From: Mxb001 sp051007175
Lineage (GTDB): Bacteria; Actinomycetota; Actinomycetes; S36-B12
Length of the DNA: 8,174 nt
NCBI GenBank assembly: GCA_051007175.1
Contig: JBPCSL010000005.1
Coordinates: forward strand, 1-8,174
Reading direction: 5' to 3'
Made by a program: the position numbers and the translations under genes. Positions 1-4,400 of the stretch are shown here, piece after piece. Numbering within the stretch: position 1 is the first letter of the stretch; every line of letters begins with the position of its first letter. The notes under the pieces were generated by a model. The model worked only from the letters and a program-made list of their open reading frames with translations. It had not been told where the DNA came from and did not search any database.

Positions 1-50
1 CGCCACTGCCCCTACGTGGCCTGAGCGAAGGAATCCTGGAGAAGTTGCGC

Positions 51-79
51 GTGAATCGCGTCCTCCGCTCGGCTACCGT
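51..79 (+). promoter_or_regulatory. Putative promoter of exported protein A
   Basis: A TACCGT hexamer (74-79) fits the actinobacterial TAnnnT -10 consensus. A weak -35-like GTGAAT (51-56) lies 17 nt upstream. The hexamer ends exactly 24 nt before the GTG start, the same distance as the matching hexamers before paralogues B and C, which is the main reason to believe it. The -35 assignment is weak. The rest of bases 1-103 holds no recognisable gene. Confidence 0.45.
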
Positions 80-92
80 GATGCCACGACCC

Positions 93-98
93 AGGAGG
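93..98 (+). promoter_or_regulatory. Ribosome binding site of protein A
   Basis: AGGAGG lies 5 nt before the GTG at 104. It favours that GTG over the in-frame ATG at 119, which would be 20 nt away. Confidence 0.75.
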
Positions 99-103
99 CA
101 GAA

Positions 104-1021
104 GTGCGACTTTCACGGATGAACGCAGGGGCGGCGGCGCTCTTCGCTGGTGTGCTGGCCGGTGCCCTGATGGTGGCGTCTCCGGCCGCGTACTCTGCTG
201 ACGTCGCGTCGGCTGCCGTGCCGAGCTCAGCCTTCGTGCGTATCGACGGCGGGACGGCGTACGCGAAGAAGACGGGCAAGCACCGCTACACCGTGAGCAT
301 CCCCAAGGGCGCGGGCGTGAAATGGCTCGGCGAAGCCGGTGGCAAGCCGGACCAGTACGGCACCTTCACGCCGTCGAAACTGACCAAGGCCTGGACGCTC
401 ATCGGGCATGCTGCCGGGGTGGGGGTGCAGAGCACGATCACCTGGCGGAAAGCGGGCACCGACTACACGTCCTTCACCGACGCACTGGTGTCAGATCCGC
501 GCGTCAACGGCAAGGGTGAGCTGGTGTTCTCTGCCCGCACCGTCGGCGGCACCCTGCCGCACGTCCTGCCCGACTTCAGCTTCAACATCAGCTCGGCACC
601 GGAACGCCCCCGCAAGTATCCTCATGCGTGGGGGATCTGGCTCATGACGAACACCCTCGGCTTCAAGCCAAGCGCGACGGGCGACACCTCTGCCCAGGTG
701 GACTTCTCCTACCTGAATTCGCCGAACAACTGGGTCTCCTGCTCGGGCTTCTACAAGGTGCCGGTGCTCAGCCTGGCGCCTTCCTCGCTGCCCACCGGTG
801 CGACTCAGGGCAACGTGGCGTACAACGGCTTCTCGTGCAACGACGTCACCATCCTGAGTGGCCCGTCGACCTATGTTGCCTGGAGCCCGATGCAGCCGGG
901 TGGCAGGACGAGCATGCTGCCCTGCTGGACCCTCAAGGTGAACTCGACGACGTCTCTTCCTGCGTGCAACTCTCAGTCATTCTCGTGGTCCTCAGGCCCG
1001 TCTGCCATCTCTCCTGCGTGA
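104..1021 (+). CDS. Exported protein A, first of three paralogues (unknown function)
   Basis: Function not recognised. The 305-residue product starts with a Sec-type signal peptide: basic MRLSR, a hydrophobic stretch at about 8-28, and probable cleavage after AYS or YSA near 31-32. Residues 44-163 form the conserved N-terminal domain shared with the proteins at 2431 and 3422: VRIDGGTAYAK at 45-55, GKHRY at 58-62, KAW at 95-97, GH at 101-102, ITW at 112-114, DPR at 131-133, LPDFSFNIS at 155-163. Aligned by eye with protein C, nearly half of these positions are identical. The C-terminal half has four cysteines (C213, C245, C274, C288) that match those of both paralogues, so two disulfides are likely after export. 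There is no lipobox, sortase motif or C-terminal membrane helix, so it is probably released or bound non-covalently. It is separated from B and C by two unrelated genes and has its own promoter-like hexamer, ribosome site and downstream hairpin, so it appears monocistronic. Confidence 0.85.
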   Translation: MRLSRMNAGAAALFAGVLAGALMVASPAAYSADVASAAVPSSAFVRIDGGTAYAKKTGKHRYTVSIPKGAGVKWLGEAGGKPDQYGTFTPSKLTKAWTLIGHAAGVGVQSTITWRKAGTDYTSFTDALVSDPRVNGKGELVFSARTVGGTLPHVLPDFSFNISSAPERPRKYPHAWGIWLMTNTLGFKPSATGDTSAQVDFSYLNSPNNWVSCSGFYKVPVLSLAPSSLPTGATQGNVAYNGFSCNDVTILSGPSTYVAWSPMQPGGRTSMLPCWTLKVNSTTSLPACNSQSFSWSSGPSAISPA

Positions 1022-1031
1022 CCCTCGCCGA

Positions 1032-1060
1032 CGAATCCGGGGACTAAGGTCCTGGATTCG
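1032..1060 (+). terminator. Stem-loop after protein A gene
   Basis: CGAATCCGGGGAC (1032-1044) pairs with GTCCTGGATTCG (1049-1060) around a TAAG loop, giving about 12 pairs with one G-U wobble and one bulged G. It starts 10 nt after the stop codon. There is no T-tract, as is common for actinobacterial stem-loop terminators, so efficiency is uncertain. The rest of the gap to 1190 shows nothing clear. Confidence 0.55.
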
Positions 1061-1181
1061 CGGAGGACCCAGGTCATCAGTAGGTCTGCGTTGCGTGATC
1101 GGTCCGTCGGATCCCTATCGCCGCATCTCCACGAGCGGGACAGTCAGGGCAGTGGATGACGTGCATCTGCTCGAGAGCCTT

Positions 1182-1188
1182 GGAGGAG
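1182..1188 (+). promoter_or_regulatory. Ribosome binding site of the two-helix membrane protein
   Basis: GGAGGAG sits just before the ATG at 1191 (GGAGG core 4 nt away). It decides against the in-frame upstream GTG at 1095, which has no ribosome site and would add 32 residues unlike the family. Confidence 0.8.
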
Positions 1189-1190
1189 AC

Positions 1191-1640
1191 ATGGCGAGCC
1201 GAACCGGTTCTTACACTGGCGCCCGCGTCATCAGCATCATCCTGATGGTCGTGGGTGCCGTCATGATCGTCGGCGGCGTCACGACGTATGCGATGGTGAG
1301 CTCGACCCTCGCTAAGGAGAAGATCGTGGTCTCCGAGGACGCCTGCCTGGGCGGCCGGGACGTGGCGGGCCCCCTGCCGGCGTACTGCGAGGCCATGGTC
1401 ATCTCGACCCACTCCATGGAGGCCACGGGCGGCAAGACTTACGCGCAACTCGATCGCGAGGATCCGCTGCGCCAGGTGGCCATGAACGGCTCCTTCCTGC
1501 GGGCGTCGCTCTTCACCTCGGTCGTGGCCTTCGGTGTCTCGCTGCTCGTGGCGGGCCTGGGGATCCTCTTCATTCTGGTGGGCGCGGCCCTGCTCAACGT
1601 GGCCGGTCACCGGGAGAAGGCGCCCCCTGCGACAGCCTGA
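1191..1640 (+). CDS. Conserved actinobacterial two-helix membrane protein ('LigA'-misannotated family)
   Basis: A 149-residue protein with two hydrophobic segments, at about 13-35 and 107-134. The region between them (about 41-104) contains VVSEDA, GPLPAY, GGKTYAQLDREDP and MNGSFLRASLFTSVVAFG. From memory, these match a widespread actinobacterial family that databases often name 'aromatic ring-opening dioxygenase LigA'. Nothing in this sequence looks like a dioxygenase: it is a small membrane protein with no metal-ligand motif. The basic N-terminus suggests both ends are cytoplasmic and the loop is outside; there C52 and C66 could form a disulfide. The molecular role is unknown. It has its own ribosome site and is flanked by hairpins on both sides, so it is probably a single-gene unit. 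The family assignment rests on recognised motifs; the topology is inferred. Confidence 0.8.
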   Translation: MASRTGSYTGARVISIILMVVGAVMIVGGVTTYAMVSSTLAKEKIVVSEDACLGGRDVAGPLPAYCEAMVISTHSMEATGGKTYAQLDREDPLRQVAMNGSFLRASLFTSVVAFGVSLLVAGLGILFILVGAALLNVAGHREKAPPATA

Positions 1641-1665
1641 TCGCCGGAAGCAATCCCGGACGCGA

Positions 1666-1685
1666 CCGCACCCCGAGGGGTGCGG
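1666..1685 (+). terminator. GC-rich hairpin after the two-helix membrane protein gene
   Basis: CCGCACCCC and GGGGTGCGG form a perfect inverted repeat separated by GA (8 bp with a CGAG tetraloop is more realistic). It lies 25 nt after the stop codon with no T-tract. It is likely a U-less terminator or 3'-end stabiliser. Confidence 0.6.
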
Positions 1686-1689
1686 CTCC

Positions 1690-1711
1690 GTCATGTCCGA
1701 CACGTGATGAC
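1690..1711 (+). repeat. Imperfect dyad upstream of the DUF5318 promoter
   Basis: GTCAT (1690-1694) and ATGAC (1707-1711) are inverted arms around a centre containing CACGTG. The dyad lies about 35 nt upstream of the predicted -10 hexamer. It could be an operator, but arms of 5 bp can arise by chance. Confidence 0.25.
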
Positions 1712-1745
1712 TGCCGATCGATGAGCGTCCCGCCGCGCCCTCGCT

Positions 1746-1751
1746 TAGGGT
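1746..1751 (+). promoter_or_regulatory. -10 element for leaderless DUF5318 transcript
   Basis: TAGGGT fits TAnnnT and is followed by exactly 7 nt (GACCGGC) and then the ATG at 1759. That places the likely transcription start on the A of the start codon. No clear -35 hexamer is visible. The same bases could be read as a poor ribosome site (AGGGTGA). Confidence 0.5.
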
Positions 1752-1758
1752 GACCGGC

Positions 1759-2277
1759 ATGGCTGAGCCTCGGTCCTCCTCGACGCGCGGATCCCGCGTG
1801 GTTGGGCAGTCGGGGCGCCCGAAGCCCGAGAAGGCGGTCCGCGAGCAGGTCGCGGATCCCACGGCGCCGCGGCGGGTCGTCCAGTACGCCCTGCAGAAGC
1901 GCGCGATCCTCCAGGGCCTCTACGGGGGCCAGGTCTTCAATGGCTTCGACATCTGCGATGCCGACCCCTACTTGCTGCGGGCCGCCAAGTTCCACGGCGT
2001 GGACACTGGCGAGCAGTGCCCGGTCTGCCGGCTCTCGGATTCGCGCGAGAGCCTCACGCATGTCACTTACATCTACGGCGACCAGCTCGGCCATCTCGCC
2101 GGCTCCGCGGTCGAGCTCGAGCGCCTGCAGAGCCTGGCCTTCGAGTTCGGCGAATTCCGGGTGTACGTCGTGGAGGTGTGCCAGTCCTGCCACTGGAACC
2201 ACCTGGTGACGAGCTATGTGCTCGGTGACGGGGTGCCTCGCAAGGCCCCGCCCAAGCCACGCGACCTCCTCGACTGA
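1759..2277 (+). CDS. DUF5318 family protein (Rv0049-like), zinc-ribbon-like
   Basis: A 172-residue soluble protein. Residues 1-38 are basic and low in hydrophobics. From about 40 onward it matches my memory of DUF5318 proteins such as M. tuberculosis Rv0049: VQYALQKRAILQGL, DICDADPYLLRAAKFHG, then CPVC (C87, C90), HVTYIYGDQLGH (101-112) and CQSCHWNHL (C141, C144). The two CxxC pairs suggest a bound zinc ion; this is inferred, not shown. No enzyme motif is visible. Rv0049 lies directly upstream of ponA1 in M. tuberculosis. Here the order is kept, but two exported-protein genes intervene. The ATG at 1759 is preferred to the GTG at 1750, because that GTG overlaps the TAGGGT promoter hexamer and would lie upstream of the transcript start. 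The biological role is not known. Confidence 0.85.
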   Translation: MAEPRSSSTRGSRVVGQSGRPKPEKAVREQVADPTAPRRVVQYALQKRAILQGLYGGQVFNGFDICDADPYLLRAAKFHGVDTGEQCPVCRLSDSRESLTHVTYIYGDQLGHLAGSAVELERLQSLAFEFGEFRVYVVEVCQSCHWNHLVTSYVLGDGVPRKAPPKPRDLLD

Positions 2278-2302
2278 CCGTCGCCCTGCTCCTTTCGAAG
2301 GA

Positions 2303-2321
2303 TGCCTGCAGGAGGCAGGCA
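2303..2321 (+). terminator. Hairpin downstream of the DUF5318 gene
   Basis: TGCCTGC and GCAGGCA are perfect 7-bp arms around an AGGAG loop, 25 nt after the DUF5318 stop. There is no T-tract. It may end the DUF5318 transcript. A second, smaller hairpin follows at 2346-2359. Confidence 0.4.
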
Positions 2322-2345
2322 CGGACCTGGCGTTGCCGACCAGCA

Positions 2346-2359
2346 CCGTGCCAGCACGG
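2346..2359 (+). repeat. Short inverted repeat in the gap before protein B
   Basis: CCGTGC and GCACGG are inverted arms with a 2-nt centre (5 bp with a CCAG tetraloop). With the hairpin at 2303 it may form a two-part transcription-end structure. It also abuts the GGATTCC repeat. Confidence 0.3.
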
Positions 2360-2376
2360 GATTCCGTCCGGATTCC
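2359..2376 (+). repeat. GGATTCC direct repeat one helical turn apart
   Basis: GGATTCC occurs at 2359-2365 and 2370-2376, start to start 11 nt, immediately upstream of the -35-like hexamer of protein B. The spacing suits two protein subunits binding the same face of DNA. The reverse complement GGAATCC occurs once before protein A (30-36), at a different distance. A regulator site is inferred only. Confidence 0.3.
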
Positions 2377-2406
2377 TTGCTGTAGACGTGGGTGGCTCTC
2401 TACCGT
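2377..2406 (+). promoter_or_regulatory. Putative promoter of exported protein B
   Basis: TTGCTG (2377-2382), an 18-nt spacer and TACCGT (2401-2406). The -10-like hexamer ends 24 nt before the ATG, as in paralogues A and C. Confidence 0.5.
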
Positions 2407-2421
2407 CGCCTGATCACCCAC

Positions 2422-2426
2422 GGAGG
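2422..2426 (+). promoter_or_regulatory. Ribosome binding site of protein B
   Basis: GGAGG lies 4 nt before the ATG at 2431. It selects this start over an in-frame codon at 2392, which lies upstream of the predicted -10 hexamer and would spoil the signal peptide. Confidence 0.8.
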
Positions 2427-2430
2427 TCAC

Positions 2431-3342
2431 ATGAATCGATCAGGCCGGCTCGCAGCGACGCTGGCGGCCGCACCCCTCATCCTCATGCCGCTGGTCGGCG
2501 TTCCCAGCATCGCGCAAGCAGCCAAGATGAAGCCCGAGGGCTTTGCACTCGTGAGCGTCAGCGGCGGCACGGCGACCACCAAGGAAATCGGGAAGCATCG
2601 CTACCGCATCACCACGCCGTTGGAGTCCGAGGTCTACTGGATCGGCAAGGTCCAGGGCAAGGGCGACCGCACCGGCACCTTCTCGCGCGATGAACTTGTG
2701 AAGGGCTGGAGCAGGCTGGGCTACCGCCCTGACAAGGGTGCCCCGGCCACCTTGAGTTGGCGGGAGTCGACGAGCGACCCCACGCAAACGCGCTCGGCAC
2801 TGGTCACCAATCCCAAGGTCAACAAGGACGGAAACCTCGTCTTCACTGCCAAGATCGTCGACCGCACGGGCAACAACCTGCCCGCGAGCATGCCGAACTT
2901 CATCATCAGCATGCAGCGCCCGGACTCCGTCAATGCGCGCGGCTACCCGATCTATTGGAAGGTGGAGACACTCTCGTCCACCTTCGGATGGGTTGTGTCC
3001 ACGGGTGGGGACACCTCGGGGAGCGCTCAGTTTCAGTACAAGGACTCCACGGGTGCGTGGACGCCCTGCCAGCAGGCCGCGCCAGCTACAGGCAACGTGC
3101 CGTCTGCCAGTGGGGGTGGCACGACCTCGAAGAGCTTCCCCTTCAACGGGTTCACCTGCGGTGGCAGCACCGTCGTGACGAGCAACACCATCACCTACAT
3201 CGCGTGGCAATACCAGAAGACCTGGACGGGAATCACCGTGTGCACCTACGCGCAAGTGCCATCCGGCAGCACATCGGTCTCCCGCTGCGGCACGAAGTAC
3301 TCCTGGGACCACGGCGGGTCGGATCCGATTCCCTCGACGTAG
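2431..3342 (+). CDS. Exported protein B, second paralogue (unknown function)
   Basis: Function not recognised. The 303-residue product has a signal peptide (MNRSGR, hydrophobic to about 25, probable AQA cleavage at 30/31). It is the most divergent of the three but keeps the family frame: VSVSGGTA (41-48), GKHRYRI (54-60), YWIG (69-72), GTF (82-84), GW (92-93), LSW (108-110), VTNPK (125-129), LVFTAKIV (136-143), LPASMPNF (150-157). The GHxxxG element reads GYRPDKG here. The C-terminal domain has KDSTGAW (204-210), which is also present in protein C, and four cysteines, C213, C243, C271 and C286, spaced as in the paralogues. A glycine/serine-rich insertion at about 218-234 sits between the first two. 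No membrane anchor or lipobox is present, so the mature protein should be extracellular. Protein C follows 79 nt later with no hairpin between them; B and C may be co-transcribed in addition to C's own promoter-like hexamer. Confidence 0.85.
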   Translation: MNRSGRLAATLAAAPLILMPLVGVPSIAQAAKMKPEGFALVSVSGGTATTKEIGKHRYRITTPLESEVYWIGKVQGKGDRTGTFSRDELVKGWSRLGYRPDKGAPATLSWRESTSDPTQTRSALVTNPKVNKDGNLVFTAKIVDRTGNNLPASMPNFIISMQRPDSVNARGYPIYWKVETLSSTFGWVVSTGGDTSGSAQFQYKDSTGAWTPCQQAAPATGNVPSASGGGTTSKSFPFNGFTCGGSTVVTSNTITYIAWQYQKTWTGITVCTYAQVPSGSTSVSRCGTKYSWDHGGSDPIPST

Positions 3343-3352
3343 TTCAGCCGTC

Positions 3353-3368
3353 CATGAACGCCGTTCGG
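3353..3368 (+). repeat. Short direct repeat, copy 1 (after B)
   Basis: CATGAACGCCGTTCGG nearly matches CATGGAAGGCCGTTCGG at 4372-4388 (one gap, one mismatch). The copies lie directly downstream of B and just upstream of ponA, so they bracket the protein C unit. This may be a trace of duplication, or chance. Confidence 0.3.
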
Positions 3369-3397
3369 TGACGTTGTTCCGCCGGTATCCCTACGGT
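3368..3397 (+). promoter_or_regulatory. Putative promoter of exported protein C
   Basis: GTGACG (3368-3373), an 18-nt spacer and TACGGT (3392-3397). The -10-like hexamer ends 24 nt before the ATG, matching A and B. Confidence 0.45.
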
Positions 3398-3411
3398 CAA
3401 GCTCACTTCTT

Positions 3412-3417
3412 AGGAGG
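3412..3417 (+). promoter_or_regulatory. Ribosome binding site of protein C
   Basis: AGGAGG lies 4 nt before the ATG at 3422. It selects this start over an in-frame upstream codon at 3368, which lies within the promoter region. Confidence 0.8.
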
Positions 3418-3421
3418 ACCC

Positions 3422-4288
3422 ATGATCCGAGTACGTCGCGCAGTCACTGGTGTCGCCAGCGCTGCACTGCTGGCCCTACAGCTCGTGGGCGCCACGAGTG
3501 CCGCGCAGGCTGCGCCATCGATGCCCACGCCGGGCGCGATCGTGCGCATCGATTCGGGCACGGCGCACGCCAAGGCGCTGGGCAATCACCGATACCGCAT
3601 TTCGCTGCCGGCTCAGCCCAATGTCCAGTGGATGGGGACTCCTCCCGAGGGAGGTGCGGCACCGGTCGGTTCGCTCAAGCCGCAGGACGTGGCGAAGGCA
3701 TGGACCGCATTGGGTCATCGGGCCAATGTGGGCGTGCCGACGCGCATCACGTGGAAGGAGGCCGGTGCGGACTGGACCGACTTCCGCAGCGGCTTCGTGA
3801 CGAATCCGCGGATCGGCAAGGATGGGCGACTCGCGTTCACGATGAGGACAGTGCGTGGCGGTCTGCCTGCCGCCTTGCCGAACTTCAGCCTCAACATCTC
3901 TCCGGCAGATCCGCAGCCGCGCACCACCTACCCGGCAACGTTCATTGTGGGGATCTACGGCACGACCAACATGGCCCTATCGATCACCGCAACCTCGAAG
4001 ACAGCGGCCACGATGTCGTTTGTGATCAAGGATTCAACAGGTGCTTGGGGGACGTGTCCGGGCACCACGAGCCCACTCGTGTCGATGAGCGGAACAACCC
4101 GCAAGGACTACTACTACGGACCAGTGGTGTGCAGCAATGTGACCATTGAAGCCGGAGACCCGTCCTACCTCGGATGGCATCCCGGAAAGACCGGGGTGTC
4201 CACGGAGATTATCCCGTGCTACCGGGAAGAGGTGCCGACCGGCAATCAGGGCATCAGCTTCTGCGCGGACACGATCACGCTGGACTAG
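3422..4288 (+). CDS. Exported protein C, third paralogue (unknown function)
   Basis: Function not recognised. The 288-residue product has a signal peptide (MIRVRR, hydrophobic 7-24, probable AQA cleavage at 30/31). The N-terminal domain closely follows protein A: IVRIDSGTAHAK (40-51), GNHRYRISLP (54-63), VQWMG (68-72), AKAWTALGH (91-99), ITWKEAG (109-115), VTNPR (126-130), LPAALPNFSLNIS (148-160). The C-terminal domain shares KDSTGAW (203-209) with protein B and has cysteines C212, C237, C266 and C281, so the four-cysteine pattern is fully kept. It is the shortest of the three, mainly because the loop between the first two cysteines is shorter. No anchor is seen. Codons ending in A or T (aca, tca, gga, ttt) appear more often than in ponA, hinting at accessory ancestry. 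A strong terminator follows, so it is unlikely to be co-transcribed with ponA. Confidence 0.85.
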   Translation: MIRVRRAVTGVASAALLALQLVGATSAAQAAPSMPTPGAIVRIDSGTAHAKALGNHRYRISLPAQPNVQWMGTPPEGGAAPVGSLKPQDVAKAWTALGHRANVGVPTRITWKEAGADWTDFRSGFVTNPRIGKDGRLAFTMRTVRGGLPAALPNFSLNISPADPQPRTTYPATFIVGIYGTTNMALSITATSKTAATMSFVIKDSTGAWGTCPGTTSPLVSMSGTTRKDYYYGPVVCSNVTIEAGDPSYLGWHPGKTGVSTEIIPCYREEVPTGNQGISFCADTITLD

Positions 4289-4311
4289 CAGCATCGCTGG
4301 GAACCGCCCGC

Positions 4312-4353
4312 TGATGCGGCGCGTCGCTTAGGCGGCGCGCCGCATCACGTTTT
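4312..4353 (+). terminator. Intrinsic terminator between protein C and ponA
   Basis: TGATGCGGCGCG (4312-4323) and CGCGCCGCATCA (4336-4347) are perfect 12-bp arms. Pairing can extend inward (T-G wobble, then C-G, G-C, C-G) to a TTAG loop. A CG and four T residues (4350-4353) follow. This is the only hairpin in the window with a T-run, and it faces the + strand. Confidence 0.85.
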
Positions 4354-4371
4354 CGGGGCGCCTCGTCGCAT

Positions 4372-4388
4372 CATGGAAGGCCGTTCGG
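4372..4388 (+). repeat. Short direct repeat, copy 2 (before ponA)
   Basis: Imperfect partner of the copy at 3353-3368; both end in GCCGTTCGG. It lies between the terminator and the ponA ribosome site. Confidence 0.3.
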
Positions 4389-4390
4389 GA

Positions 4391-4396
4391 GAGGAG
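4391..4396 (+). promoter_or_regulatory. Ribosome binding site of ponA
   Basis: GAGGAG lies 4 nt before the GTG at 4401 and supports that non-ATG start. No convincing promoter hexamers are visible between the terminator and this site. Confidence 0.7.
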
Positions 4397-4400
4397 CACC

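Noticed and set aside
1..24. Possible last codons of an upstream gene (frame 1 reads seven codons then TGA)
   Set aside because: Seven codons carry no family signal, and other frames are also open here, so an upstream gene end cannot be supported.
1095..1190. N-terminal extension of the two-helix membrane protein from the GTG at 1095
   Set aside because: There is no ribosome site before 1095, and the GGAGGAG at 1182 marks the ATG at 1191.
1077..2430. Long overlapping minus-strand open frames (for example 1077-1862 and 1594-2430)
   Set aside because: They lie opposite well-supported genes, have Arg/His/Ala-rich compositions typical of antisense shadows in GC-rich DNA, and lack ribosome sites.
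2440..3312. 290-codon minus-strand open frame opposite protein B
   Set aside because: Protein B has a signal peptide, ribosome site and two paralogues; the antisense frame has no recognisable motif and is a third-position GC artefact.
104..4288. Mobile element carrying the three paralogues
   Set aside because: No transposase, integrase, terminal inverted repeats or tRNA-type attachment site is visible; the short repeat bracketing C is too weak alone.
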